Source: an uncultured Pelagibacteraceae bacterium
GTDB taxonomy: Bacteria; Pseudomonadota; Alphaproteobacteria; Pelagibacterales; Pelagibacteraceae
Assembly (NCBI GenBank): GCA_902546795.1
Contig: CACCLK010000005.1
Span: forward strand, 1 to 48,869
DNA length: 48,869 bases
Direction: 5' to 3'
Of this stretch, positions 1 through 7,711 are shown in pieces. A program made the position numbers and the translations under genes. Below the pieces are notes generated by a model. That model ran no database searches, was not told the origin of the DNA, and saw only the letters and a list, made by a program, of their open reading frames with translations. Positions within the stretch are counted from its first letter, which is position 1. Each line of letters starts with the position of its first letter.

Positions 1-1
1 A

Positions 2-868
2 GTAGCGATTTCATCAGTTTTAAATCAGACCTATAAAAATTATGAAATAATCATTATCGATAATTTTTCCAAAGATGGAACTCATAATTTTATTAAAACA
101 CTTAAGAAAAAAGTTATTTATAGAAGAAATAAAAATAGAGGAATTATAGCAAAGTCAAGAAATTTGGGAATAAAAATTGCAAAGGGAAAATGGATTTGTT
201 TTTTAGACTCGGATGATAGTTGGTCAGACGATAAACTTAAAAAAACTTATGATTTAATAAAAATCAACAATTTTGATTTAATATGTAATGATGAATGGGT
301 TGAGGATAAAACTTATAATACTAAAAAATTTTGGTCCTATGGTCCGTTTGAAAAAAATTTTTATGAAAATTTAATACTTTTTGGCAATAGAAATAGCACT
401 TCTGCATCATCTGTAAAAAAAAACTTTTTGATAAACAATAAGATAAATTTTAATGAGAAAAAAATCTTTGTAACCGCCGAAGATTACGATTTTTTTTTGA
501 AAATTGCATTTCATGGTGGAGTTTTTCATTATTTACATGAACCTTTAGGAACGCATGTATTTCATGAAAAAAGTGAATCCGCAAAATTAACAAGATTGTT
601 TAAAGCTCAGATGAACGTGCTAAAATTTCATTCCTTTAAAATTCAAAAATTTTCTAACAAAAATAAATTATGGAAAAAGGTAAAAGATATGAATAATATT
701 AAGTATTATTTATTTTACTTGGAAAATAAAAGAAATTTTAGTAAATTTTTTTCTTTCATTTTGGCAATTTTTAAAAGACCTTTCTCATTTATCAAAATGG
801 TAAAAATGTTATTTGAAAAAAATATTAAACAATATATTTTAACGAAGAAATTTAAATCTGATTTCTAA
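2..868 (+). CDS. Glycosyltransferase family 2, 5' end outside window
   Basis: The reading frame is open from the first bases of the window, so the N-terminus is missing. The visible protein starts within the GT-A nucleotide-sugar fold: a segment reading SSVLNQTYKNYEIIIIDN is followed by KDGT, then the metal/nucleotide motif FLDSDDSW. These are hallmarks of GT2 enzymes, which move a sugar from a nucleotide donor to a growing glycan, usually at the cytoplasmic face of the membrane. The C-terminal third is basic and aromatic and could sit on the membrane. A TTG in the middle is not a likely start because homology continues upstream of it. The stop lies 8 bp before tRNA-Val. The acceptor sugar cannot be read from sequence. 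The gene suggests that a polysaccharide island ends here. Confidence 0.85.
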   Translation, partial: VAISSVLNQTYKNYEIIIIDNFSKDGTHNFIKTLKKKVIYRRNKNRGIIAKSRNLGIKIAKGKWICFLDSDDSWSDDKLKKTYDLIKINNFDLICNDEWVEDKTYNTKKFWSYGPFEKNFYENLILFGNRNSTSASSVKKNFLINNKINFNEKKIFVTAEDYDFFLKIAFHGGVFHYLHEPLGTHVFHEKSESAKLTRLFKAQMNVLKFHSFKIQKFSNKNKLWKKVKDMNNIKYYLFYLENKRNFSKFFSFILAIFKRPFSFIKMVKMLFEKNIKQYILTKKFKSDF

Positions 869-876
869 TATTTAAA

Positions 877-951
877 GGGCGTGTAGTTCAATGGTAGAAC
901 GCTACGTTGACATCGTAGAGGTCATAAGTTCGATTCTTATCACGCCCACCA
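877..951 (+). tRNA. tRNA-Val (GAC)
   Basis: A complete cloverleaf is visible: acceptor GGGCGTG pairs with CACGCCC, the D stem is GTTC/GAAC, the anticodon stem CTACG/CGTAG encloses the loop TTGACAT with anticodon GAC, and the T stem ATAAG/CTTAT encloses TTCGATT. The 3' CCA is encoded. It begins 8 bp after the glycosyltransferase stop and precedes the 5S gene by about 60 bp, so it may share a transcript with both. Confidence 0.96.
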
Positions 952-1013
952 ATTTATTGGTATTTGGAAGTTTTAAGGGTATTTACATATAATAATAAAA
1001 ATATTATAAATTT

Positions 1014-1132
1014 GCGCCTGGTAATTATTGCGAAGGGGTTATACCCGATCCCATTCCGAACTCGGAAGTCAAGTCCTTCAGCGCCGATGGTACTTTGTCT
1101 TAAGACATGGGAGAGTAGGACTTTGCCAGGCT
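1014..1132 (+). rRNA. rrf: 5S ribosomal RNA
   Basis: The terminal helix I is formed by GCCTGG near the 5' end and CCAGGC near the 3' end. Between them lie the conserved loop segments CCCGATCCCATTCCGAACTC and GAAGTCAAG, and the loop E region GCGCCGATGGTACTTTG. The length of about 119 nt fits bacterial 5S. No 23S or 16S sequence lies upstream within the window, where tRNA-Val and a glycosyltransferase are found instead, so this copy is not in a standard 16S-23S-5S order. The exact ends are uncertain by 1-3 nt. Confidence 0.95.
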
Positions 1133-1141
1133 TTAAAAATT

Positions 1142-1267
1142 ATGAAAATAGCTAGCTCACTTAAATCTCTAAAAAAAAGAGACCTTAACTCAAAATTAGT
1201 TAGAAGAAGAGGAAAAGTTTACGTTATCAATAAAAAGAATCCTCGTTTCAAAGCAAGACAGGGTTAA
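1142..1267 (+). CDS. rpmJ: 50S ribosomal protein L36 (bL36), cysteine-free type
   Basis: A 41-residue basic protein starting [11 protein letters not shown] and ending in the family signature [20 protein letters not shown]. It is a structural protein of the large ribosomal subunit. Zinc-binding forms of L36 carry a Cys3His ribbon; this one has no cysteine, as is usual in Alphaproteobacteria. The ATG lies only 9 nt after the 3' end of the 5S rRNA and has no clear Shine-Dalgarno sequence. Longer in-frame extensions run through the 5S gene and are not real. The next gene starts 9 nt downstream. Confidence 0.95.
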   Translation: MKIASSLKSLKKRDLNSKLVRRRGKVYVINKKNPRFKARQG

Positions 1268-1276
1268 CGAATAATA

Positions 1277-1387
1277 ATGAATAATCAAGATCAAAAAAAA
1301 ACCTGGGTTGTTTTTACCAAACTAGTCTTATGGTCAACTTTAGCTGTTATACTAATTCTAGTCGCCTTAGCAGTAATTTTACTTTAA
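1277..1387 (+). CDS. Small membrane protein, aa3-type cytochrome c oxidase subunit IV-like
   Basis: A 36-residue protein with a short polar N-terminus (MNNQDQKKTW) and a single hydrophobic helix covering roughly residues 16-36. The pattern TW-x-x-F-x-K-L-x-x-W followed by a transmembrane helix resembles the small bacterial aa3 oxidase subunit IV family (PF07835). In many alphaproteobacteria such a gene lies immediately upstream of pntAA, as here (7 nt gap). In the oxidase this subunit is a single-helix accessory protein of unclear function. The assignment rests on size, motif and synteny. No Shine-Dalgarno sequence is obvious. It could also be an uncharacterised small membrane protein. Confidence 0.62.
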   Translation: MNNQDQKKTWVVFTKLVLWSTLAVILILVALAVILL

Positions 1388-1394
1388 TAAAATC

Positions 1395-2492
1395 ATGATT
1401 ATTGGCTCAACAAAAGAGGATTTGACATTAGAAAAAAGAGTAGCAATTACACCTGACTCAGCAAAAAACATAATTAATTTAGGATTAAAAGTTATTATAG
1501 AAAAAAATTACGCTTCTCATTTAGGCATTAATGATGATGAATTTAAAAAACATGGTGTTCAGATTTTAGAAACATCAAAAGAAATACTAAGTAAAAATAA
1601 TTTACTTTTAAAAGTAAATTGTCCAGATGAGGATGAGATTAAAAATATCCAAACAAATTCAATTCTTGTAGGGATTATAAATAATAAAAAAGATAATAAA
1701 AAAATCAAAAACATTTTAAGTAAAAAAGTAAAAATTTTCTCTTTGGAACTTTTACCAAGAATTACAAGAGCACAATCCATGGATGTTTTATCTAGTCAAT
1801 CTAATTTAGCAGGATACAGATCGGTAATAGAATCTATAAATGAATTTGAAAAAGCCGTTCCAATGATGATGACAGCAGCTGGCACAGTCCCTGCTGCGAA
1901 AGTTTTAGTAATTGGTGCGGGTGTAGCTGGGTTACAAGCCATTGCAACCGCAAAAAGATTAGGCGCAGTAGTTTCTGCAACAGATGTGAGATCATCCTCA
2001 AAGGAGCAGGTAGAAAGTCTTGGCGGAAAATTTTTAGAAGTAAAACAATCAGAAAATTTAGAAACTTCCGGTGGATATGCGAAAGAAGCAAGTGATGAGT
2101 ATAAAAAAAAACAAGCAGAACTTATGAAAGAAGCTCTGAAAAAAAATGATATTGTAATATGCACAGCGTTAATTCCTGGCAAACCTGCTCCAAGAATTTT
2201 AAATGAAGAATTAGTAAAATTGATGAAGCCGGGGTCGGTAATATATGATTTAGCTTCTGAAAATGGAGGTAATTCTGCCTATTCGGAATCAGGAAAAATT
2301 AATACTGTAAATGGCATAAAGATAATTGGAACTAAAAATTTGATGAATAAGCTGCCTTTAACTGCGTCAAATCTTTACTCTAAAAACTTATTTAGTTTTG
2401 TAAGAAATCTTTATAGTAGGGAAAAACAAAAATTTAATATTAATATGGATGATGAGATTATCAATAAAACCTTAGTACAGGAGAAATCATAA
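1395..2492 (+). CDS. pntAA: NAD(P) transhydrogenase subunit alpha, part 1
   Basis: This is the NAD(H)-binding domain I of the proton-translocating transhydrogenase, which uses the proton gradient to reduce NADP+ with NADH at the inner membrane. The 365 residues match the split alphaproteobacterial form. The N-terminus has the alanine dehydrogenase/PntA-like start (KEDLTLEKRVAITPD), the family segment RITRAQSMDVLSSQ is near residues 122-135, and the Rossmann motif GAGVAGLQA is near 174-182. No transmembrane helix is present, consistent with a cytosolic subunit. Its stop codon shares one base with the start of pntAB, which suggests translational coupling. Confidence 0.95.
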   Translation: MIIGSTKEDLTLEKRVAITPDSAKNIINLGLKVIIEKNYASHLGINDDEFKKHGVQILETSKEILSKNNLLLKVNCPDEDEIKNIQTNSILVGIINNKKDNKKIKNILSKKVKIFSLELLPRITRAQSMDVLSSQSNLAGYRSVIESINEFEKAVPMMMTAAGTVPAAKVLVIGAGVAGLQAIATAKRLGAVVSATDVRSSSKEQVESLGGKFLEVKQSENLETSGGYAKEASDEYKKKQAELMKEALKKNDIVICTALIPGKPAPRILNEELVKLMKPGSVIYDLASENGGNSAYSESGKINTVNGIKIIGTKNLMNKLPLTASNLYSKNLFSFVRNLYSREKQKFNINMDDEIINKTLVQEKS

Positions 2493-2803
2493 TGGAAATT
2501 GATCCATTTATTTTTAGACTGAGCATATTTGTTTTATCTATATTTGTTGGGTATTACGTTGTCTGGAGTGTAACTCCATCTTTACATACCCCTTTAATGT
2601 CAGTAACTAATGCTATTTCTTCTGTGATAATAGTTGGCGCAATTATAGCTGCTTTAGCAGGAAATAATAATATTATACTCGATAAATCATCATCTTTTGG
2701 TTTCTTGGCAATAATTTTAGCTGCAGTTAATATTTTTGGTGGTTTTTTGGTCACTCAAAGAATGCTTCAAATGTATAAAAAGAAAAAGAAAGATAAAAAA
2801 TGA
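2492..2803 (+). CDS. pntAB: NAD(P) transhydrogenase subunit alpha, part 2
   Basis: A 103-residue membrane protein with about three hydrophobic helices and a lysine-rich C-terminus (KKKKKDKK). It is the membrane piece that in E. coli is fused to the C-terminus of PntA and here is a separate polypeptide. Together with PntB helices it builds the proton channel. The start overlaps the pntAA stop by one base (TAATG) and the end overlaps pntB by four bases (ATGA), so the three subunits are probably made in a coupled manner. Confidence 0.93.
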   Translation: MEIDPFIFRLSIFVLSIFVGYYVVWSVTPSLHTPLMSVTNAISSVIIVGAIIAALAGNNNIILDKSSSFGFLAIILAAVNIFGGFLVTQRMLQMYKKKKKDKK

Positions 2804-4206
2804 TTTCAGTCAACCTTTCAGCTACTTTTTATTTAATATCAGGAATTTTGTTTATTTTAGCTTTACGGGGATTGTCTTCTCCAGAGACATCAAGACAAGG
2901 AAATCTCCTTGGTATTATGGGGATGCTTATTGCTGTCATAGTTACTTTTTTGTCAGTAGGTAATTTTTCAATTTCATTAGCTTATGTACTTTTGTCTTTA
3001 GTTTTAGGCGGATCTATAGGAGCGTATATTGCTTTTAGAATCCCAATGACTGCTATGCCTGAGCTTGTGGCAGGATTTCACAGCCTTGTCGGTTTAGCAG
3101 CAGTTTTTGTCGCAATAGCCGCATTTCTAAATCCTATTGCTTTTAATCTTGGCGATGTAGGCTCAATAAAATTAGCTAGCTTAATAGAAATGTCAATTGG
3201 TGCATCAGTGGGTGCGATCACATTCTCAGGTTCAATAATAGCTTTTTTAAAATTAAAAGGAGTCATGTCAGGATCTCCGATTACATTTAAAGGACAACAT
3301 TACTTAAATTTATTATTTGGTATATCAATTTTTCTACTTGTGTACTTTTTATGCAAATCTCAATCTAGCACTTTATTTTGGATAATAATTCTTATTTCAT
3401 TTTTGATTGGAGTTCTTCTAATTATTCCAATCGGAGGAGCTGATATGCCTGTAGTAATTTCAATGTTAAACTCCTATTCGGGTTGGGCAGCAGCAGGAAT
3501 AGGATTTACGCTAGAAAATACCGCTTTAATAATAACTGGAGCGTTAGTTGGCTCCTCAGGTGCAATCTTATCGTACATTATGTGTAAAAGTATGAATAGA
3601 TCTTTTTTTAATGTAATTCTCGGTGGGTTTGGTGGTGAAGCAACAGACGATGCAACTAAAAAAAATGTTGAAAAAAAACCTGTCAAAAGTGGCAACGCTG
3701 AGGACGCTGCTTTTTTGATGAAAAATGCCTCATCAGTAATAATTGTTCCTGGTTACGGTATGGCAGTAGCCCAAGCGCAACATGCACTCAGAGAGATGGT
3801 TGATAAACTAAAAAAGCAAGACATTAAAGTTTCTTACGCTATACATCCTGTAGCAGGGAGAATGCCAGGTCATATGAATGTTTTATTAGCGGAAGCTAAT
3901 GTCCCATACGACGAAGTTTTTGAATTAGAGGATATCAACAATGATTTTGCAAACTCGGATGTTGCTTTTGTAATAGGAGCGAACGATGTAACAAACCCAA
4001 TTGCAAAAACTGATCCCAATAGCCCAATTTTCGGAATGCCAGTTTTAGATGTTGAAAAATGTAAGTCAGTTTTATTTGTAAAAAGAAGTTTGTCTCCAGG
4101 TTATGCAGGGGTAGATAACGAACTTTTTTATAAGGAAAATACACTAATGTTGTTTGCAGATGCAAAAAAAAAAATGACTGAAGACATTGTTAAAAATTTA
4201 GACTAA
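2800..4206 (+). CDS. pntB: NAD(P) transhydrogenase subunit beta
   Basis: A 468-residue protein with an N-terminal half of about eight to nine hydrophobic segments (membrane domain II) and a soluble C-terminal NADP(H)-binding domain III. The latter shows VPGYGMAVAQAQ near residues 315-327, HPVAGRMPGHMNVLLAEA and the conserved VIGANDVTNPIA region. With PntAA and PntAB it forms the energy-linked transhydrogenase that supplies NADPH. It overlaps pntAB by four bases, and the transaldolase start overlaps its stop by one base, so the operon may continue into tal. Confidence 0.96.
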   Translation: MISVNLSATFYLISGILFILALRGLSSPETSRQGNLLGIMGMLIAVIVTFLSVGNFSISLAYVLLSLVLGGSIGAYIAFRIPMTAMPELVAGFHSLVGLAAVFVAIAAFLNPIAFNLGDVGSIKLASLIEMSIGASVGAITFSGSIIAFLKLKGVMSGSPITFKGQHYLNLLFGISIFLLVYFLCKSQSSTLFWIIILISFLIGVLLIIPIGGADMPVVISMLNSYSGWAAAGIGFTLENTALIITGALVGSSGAILSYIMCKSMNRSFFNVILGGFGGEATDDATKKNVEKKPVKSGNAEDAAFLMKNASSVIIVPGYGMAVAQAQHALREMVDKLKKQDIKVSYAIHPVAGRMPGHMNVLLAEANVPYDEVFELEDINNDFANSDVAFVIGANDVTNPIAKTDPNSPIFGMPVLDVEKCKSVLFVKRSLSPGYAGVDNELFYKENTLMLFADAKKKMTEDIVKNLD

Positions 4207-4904
4207 TGAGAACCAAAATATTTTGCGATATAGCTGATTTTAAAACAATAAAATTGTTTAATAAAAAGAGAATAGTTGATGGTTTTACAACTAACCCAAG
4301 CCTCATGAGATTAGCTGGTGCTAAAAATTATAAAAATTATTCACAAAGAATTTTAAAGATATGTAAAAAAAAACCAATTTCTTTCGAAGTTTTCGGAGAT
4401 AATTTCGATGAAATGGTTGATCAAGCATATAAAATAAATAAGTGGGGAAAAAACGTTTATGTAAAAATTCCTGTAGTAAACTCTAAGGGGGTATTTAGCG
4501 GAAAGGTGATCAATAAGCTAAGTTTTGAGGGAATAAAACTTAATATAACAGCGATCTATACTTATGAGCAAATAAAAAAAGTTTTAAAAAATCTAAATAA
4601 AAAAACACCGACAATATTATCAATTTTTGCCGGAAGAATGGCTGATAAGGGAAAAGACCCATTACCAGTATTAAAACAGAGTATTAAGGCAGTAAAAGAT
4701 TTTAAAAAAATTGAAATTCTTTGGGCCAGCACAAGGGAGGCATATAATTTTACTCAAGCAAAACAGATTAGATGTAATATTATTACTATGCCACCGAGTG
4801 TAATTAATAAAGTAGAAAAATTTGGCATGAGCTCAAAATTAATGACAATTAATACCGTTAAAAATTTCTTAGAAGACAGTAAAAAATCAAAATTTCGAAT
4901 ATAA
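4206..4904 (+). CDS. tal: Transaldolase / fructose-6-phosphate aldolase family
   Basis: A 232-residue TIM-barrel enzyme that exchanges a dihydroxyacetone unit between sugar phosphates in the non-oxidative pentose phosphate pathway. The N-terminal DGFTTNPSLM, the Schiff-base lysine in VYVKIPV (about K87), LNITAIYT and the late WASTREAYNF and TMPPSVINK segments are family signatures. The length fits the short TalC/MipB-like subfamily, in which transaldolase and fructose-6-phosphate aldolase activities are hard to separate by sequence. It is fused at the base level to pntB (TAATG). Transketolase is encoded elsewhere in the window, so both partner enzymes are present. Confidence 0.88.
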   Translation: MRTKIFCDIADFKTIKLFNKKRIVDGFTTNPSLMRLAGAKNYKNYSQRILKICKKKPISFEVFGDNFDEMVDQAYKINKWGKNVYVKIPVVNSKGVFSGKVINKLSFEGIKLNITAIYTYEQIKKVLKNLNKKTPTILSIFAGRMADKGKDPLPVLKQSIKAVKDFKKIEILWASTREAYNFTQAKQIRCNIITMPPSVINKVEKFGMSSKLMTINTVKNFLEDSKKSKFRI

Positions 4905-4908
4905 AATT

Positions 4909-4985
<77 letters not shown>

Positions 4986-4990
4986 ATAAG

Positions 4991-5194
4991 TTAGGCTTTT
5001 TTAAGATTTATCGCCTGCAATCTCTCTTTGTCTTTTTTAATATCGAACTTAAGTTTCTGTTCCTCTTTCAGTACTTTTAACTTTGAATTCTCAAGTTCTG
5101 ATATATGCAAAAAAATATCTCTGTCCGTTTTATCTTCTTTAATAAATCCGTAGCCCTTTTTTGAGCTAAACCACTTAATTTTACCTGACGGCAT
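4991..5194 (-). CDS. cspA: Cold-shock domain protein
   Basis: A 67-residue single cold-shock domain, an OB-fold that binds single-stranded RNA or DNA. The two RNA-binding motifs are visible: RNP1 as KGYGFI (residues 13-18) and RNP2 as DIFLHI (26-31). The N-terminus GKIKWFSSKKGYGF is typical. Such proteins melt mRNA structure and help translation initiation; whether this one is cold-induced cannot be told. It lies 23 nt downstream of rpsU and has a GGAG ribosome binding site in that gap. The initiator tRNA follows 5 nt after its stop. Symbol by family only. Confidence 0.92.
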   Translation of the reverse strand: MPSGKIKWFSSKKGYGFIKEDKTDRDIFLHISELENSKLKVLKEEQKLKFDIKKDKERLQAINLKKA

Positions 5195-5217
5195 TTAAAC
5201 TCCAAATTCTTTTTAAA

Positions 5218-5412
5218 CTAATATCTACTTTTTAATCTTTGTAGTTTTTTAATTCTCTTAATATTTTCTGTTTTAATTCTTTTTTTCTTTTCTGAAGGTT
5301 TTTCATAATTACTTTTCATCTTTATTATTTTATAAAAACCTTCTCTCTGAAGCTTTCTTTTTAAAACTCTTATCGCTTGTTCTACATTATTATCTTTAAC
5401 TTCTATTTTAAT
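5218..5412 (-). CDS. rpsU: 30S ribosomal protein S21 (bS21) with AUU start codon
   Basis: A 64-residue protein whose core DNNVEQAIRVLKRKLQREG, followed by NYEKPSEK, is diagnostic of S21, which helps the 30S subunit base-pair with mRNA. No ATG, GTG or TTG exists between the upstream in-frame stop and the conserved core. The codon aligned with the family's initiating methionine is ATT: DNNV falls at residues 7-10 when ATT is counted as 1, as in canonical S21. A perfect AGGAGG sits five bases upstream of ATT. I conclude that translation starts at AUU. A sequence error at that base is the main alternative. Confidence 0.9.
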   Translation of the reverse strand: MKIEVKDNNVEQAIRVLKRKLQREGFYKIIKMKSNYEKPSEKKKRIKTENIKRIKKLQRLKSRY

Positions 5413-5417
5413 AAAAT

Positions 5418-5423
5418 CCTCCT
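5418..5423 (-). promoter_or_regulatory. Strong Shine-Dalgarno (AGGAGG) of rpsU
   Basis: A full six-base AGGAGG complement of the 16S 3' end, placed five bases before the ATT. Most genes in this window have weak or no visible Shine-Dalgarno sequence, so this one stands out. It fixes the start of rpsU at the ATT. Confidence 0.85.
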
Positions 5424-5451
5424 GTTAAACATAGGCTAGTTACCACTTAAG

Positions 5452-5480
5452 TAGATAATTGTCCATAGATCAATAATCAA
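5452..5480 (-). promoter_or_regulatory. Possible promoter of the rpsU-cspA-tRNA-fMet unit
   Basis: On the minus strand TTGATT and TATCTA are separated by 17 bases inside the 80-bp gap between trcR and rpsU. The -35 match is fair and the -10 match is poor (three of six bases to TATAAT). In DNA this AT-rich such matches arise by chance, so this is a weak suggestion. Confidence 0.28.
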
Positions 5481-5492
5481 ACTATCTTGGTT

Positions 5493-6092
5493 TTATTGAT
5501 TTAATTCGTTGTCTTTTTCTTTTTGAAGTTTTTTTTCAGCTCTTATTTTTGCTTTTTTTTCTCTTTCAACCCTTCTTTTTGCTTTGTCCAAGGCTTTTTG
5601 AAATGACTCTTGAGAACAAAGAGCTAAAATAACTGGATCACGGGGTTTAAGATTTGAAAAATTCCAATAACTTCTTTTTCTTATTAAAGACACGGTTCCT
5701 TTAGTACTTCCTACCAATTTTGAAATTTGTCCATCTGTTAAGTCTGAAGCATTTTTACACAACCATAAAATTGCATCAGGCCTATCTTGTCTTTTTGATA
5801 AAGGAGTATATTTAGGTTTTTTTCTCTCTTTTACTTTTATTTCCTCGTTTCTTTTTATCAATGACAATTCTTTATTAGGATCCCTTGAACAAGTATCTAT
5901 TTCCTCTCTAGATAGTTGACCTGCTAAGATTGGGTTGTAAGCTTTTATGCCTTTCGCCACGTCTCCGTCTGCAATCCCTTTCACCTCAAGTTCGTGCAAA
6001 TTACAAAATCTCGCTATTTGTTTGAAAGTTAAAGTCGTGTTTTCCACAAGCCAAACAGCTGTTGCTTTAGGCATGAAGGGAGACTCAGTCAT
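5493..6092 (-). CDS. trcR: TrcR-type regulator (DUF1013 family)
   Basis: A 199-residue basic protein belonging to the alphaproteobacteria-specific DUF1013 family, named TrcR (cell cycle transcriptional regulator). The N-terminal half holds PFMPKATAVWLVENTTLTF and the following helical segment that looks like a helix-turn-helix. A second DNA-binding-like segment (LTDGQISKLVGSTKGTV) sits near residues 117-133. The C-terminus is a charged, coiled-coil-prone KA/ER/KE-rich tail. The family is nearly universal in Alphaproteobacteria. It lies just downstream of rpmE with a 2-bp gap, so the two are probably cotranscribed. Confidence 0.85.
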   Translation of the reverse strand: MTESPFMPKATAVWLVENTTLTFKQIARFCNLHELEVKGIADGDVAKGIKAYNPILAGQLSREEIDTCSRDPNKELSLIKRNEEIKVKERKKPKYTPLSKRQDRPDAILWLCKNASDLTDGQISKLVGSTKGTVSLIRKRSYWNFSNLKPRDPVILALCSQESFQKALDKAKRRVEREKKAKIRAEKKLQKEKDNELNQ

Positions 6093-6094
6093 AA

Positions 6095-6319
6095 TTATTT
6101 CTTTTTTCTTAAATTGCTAAATTTTTTGTTGTATTTACTTACGCGACCTTTATCTAAAATTTTTTGAGATCCTCCTGTCCAGGCATAATGAGATTTAGGA
6201 TCAATATCTAATTTCAGCACATCATTCTCTTTACCCCAAGTAGAACGCGTTTCAAACTCAGTTCCATCAGTCATCACAACTTTTATTTTATGATAATTAG
6301 GATGTATGTTTTTTTTCAT
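6095..6319 (-). CDS. rpmE: 50S ribosomal protein L31 (bL31), cysteine-free type
   Basis: A 74-residue L31 beginning [20 protein letters not shown], with the family segment [10 protein letters not shown] in the middle and a lysine-rich tail. It sits at the interface between the two ribosomal subunits. It has none of the four cysteines of zinc-binding L31, which is the normal alphaproteobacterial state and parallels the cysteine-free L36 in this window. It starts 28 nt downstream of the suhB stop and is followed closely by trcR. Confidence 0.95.
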   Translation of the reverse strand: MKKNIHPNYHKIKVVMTDGTEFETRSTWGKENDVLKLDIDPKSHYAWTGGSQKILDKGRVSKYNKKFSNLRKKK

Positions 6320-6347
6320 GAACGGAGTTTTATATTAATAATTGTTT

Positions 6348-7148
6348 TTACTCAATATCTTTTTTTTTTATAAGGCCTTTTAATTTCTCATGAATATTTG
6401 AATTAGAGGCAATTATATTCTTTTTCAAAGGGTTTTGTTTATCTTCCTCAAAAAAATTAATAAATCCACCTGCTTCTTTGATGATAATAACACCTGCAGC
6501 TATATCCCAATAATTTAATTCTCTTTGCCAGAATCCATCAAACCTTCCTGACGCAACATAAGCCATATCTAAAGCTGCACTTCCAAACTTTCTTACATTG
6601 GAAACTTTTTTAGAAATATCAACATATTCTTGAAAAATTTTTTCTTTTATTTTGCTCGATTGCTTTGGACCACCGGTTACCAGTAGAGCATCTTCAATTT
6701 TTTTTTTATTTGAAACTCGTATTCTTGAATTATTTAAAAAAGCCCCACTTCCTTTCTCAGCAAAAAACATTTCATTAGTAATTGGATTAAAAATTATACC
6801 ACACTTAATTTCATAATTTTCCTCGTAACCGATTGAAATAGCAAATTGGGGAATACCGTTTAAAAAATTTAAAGTTCCATCGATTGGATCAATTATCCAC
6901 CTATTTTTGGTATTAGATTTATTTATAATCCCAGATTCCTCAGTAACAATTCCATACTCAGGATGGGCTTTACGAAGTTCATCTATAAGAATTTTTTCAG
7001 TTTTTTTGTCAGAAGATGATACAAAATCTCCTGGTGCTTTTGTAGAAACTTGAAGGTTTTCAATTTCTCCAAAATCTCTTATCAAAGATCTAGAAGCTTT
7101 CATACAAGCCTTAGTTAAAAGATTTATTTGAGGAGAGTTTAATCTCAT
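6348..7148 (-). CDS. suhB: Inositol monophosphatase family protein
   Basis: A 266-residue metal-dependent phosphatase. The metal ligands are visible: EESG near residue 70-71, the signature WIIDPIDGTLNF with D87 and D90, and D214 in NYWDIAAG. The C-terminus has the expected IIIKEAGG segment. SuhB-type enzymes hydrolyse inositol-1-phosphate and related sugar phosphates, and in E. coli SuhB also takes part in rRNA antitermination. Which role applies here cannot be decided. Its start overlaps the efp stop by four bases, so the two are translationally coupled. Confidence 0.9.
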   Translation of the reverse strand: MRLNSPQINLLTKACMKASRSLIRDFGEIENLQVSTKAPGDFVSSSDKKTEKILIDELRKAHPEYGIVTEESGIINKSNTKNRWIIDPIDGTLNFLNGIPQFAISIGYEENYEIKCGIIFNPITNEMFFAEKGSGAFLNNSRIRVSNKKKIEDALLVTGGPKQSSKIKEKIFQEYVDISKKVSNVRKFGSAALDMAYVASGRFDGFWQRELNYWDIAAGVIIIKEAGGFINFFEEDKQNPLKKNIIASNSNIHEKLKGLIKKKDIE

Positions 7149-7711
7149 GAGTTAACTCTTTTTACATATTCTAATGTTCTAGTATCAATTATAATTTTTT
7201 CACCACTTTCAATAAACGGAGGAACATTTACCTTTAATCCACAATCTAGTAATGCAGGTTTGTATGAAGATGAGGCAGTCTGGTTTTTTATTGCTGCATC
7301 AGTGCTTTCTATTTTACACTCAATATTGTTAGGAAGAAGAATAGAGATTGGTTTTTCATCCATAAAGGAGATTGTGACTTCTAAATTTTCCTTTAGCAGT
7401 TTGTACTGTTCTCCAGCAACTGATTTTGGTATTTCAACTTGCTCAAAGTTTGTATTATCCATAAAATGACAGTTTTCTCCGTCGATATATAAAAAATTAA
7501 ATTTTTTTTCATCAACTTCAGCTTTTTCAACTGTTTCACTTGACCTAAATCTTTCATTAAGTTTTGTACCTTTAACAATACTTTTTAATTCAACTTGATT
7601 AAAAGCACCTCCTTTACCTGGTTTAACGTGCTGAGTCTTTAAAACATTCCAATAATCGTTTTTATGTTCAATGATCATTCCTGGCTTAATCTCGTTTGCA
7701 TTAATTTTCAT
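7145..7711 (-). CDS. efp: Elongation factor P
   Basis: A 188-residue three-domain beta-barrel protein that binds the ribosomal E site and relieves stalling at proline runs. Domain I holds the tip loop VKPGKGGAF with the modifiable lysine at about K33. The C-terminal ESGEKIIIDTRTLEY segment is the standard EF-P ending. No epmA or epmB lies nearby, so the modification state is unknown. It overlaps thiE upstream and suhB downstream by four bases each. Confidence 0.96.
   Translation of the reverse strand: MKINANEIKPGMIIEHKNDYWNVLKTQHVKPGKGGAFNQVELKSIVKGTKLNERFRSSETVEKAEVDEKKFNFLYIDGENCHFMDNTNFEQVEIPKSVAGEQYKLLKENLEVTISFMDEKPISILLPNNIECKIESTDAAIKNQTASSSYKPALLDCGLKVNVPPFIESGEKIIIDTRTLEYVKRVNS

Noticed and set aside
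949-960. CCAATTTATTGG palindrome just after tRNA-Val as a terminator
   Set aside because: The stem is only five AT-rich pairs and overlaps the CCA end, with no T-run after it.
964-1155. Reading frames across the 5S rRNA, including an N-terminal extension of rpmJ
   Set aside because: They run through a structural RNA with clear 5S secondary structure; the L36 family starts at the internal ATG at 1142.
1796-2182. 128-residue antisense reading frame inside pntAA
   Set aside because: Composition is that of a reverse complement of a conserved domain; no ribosome binding site or family resemblance.
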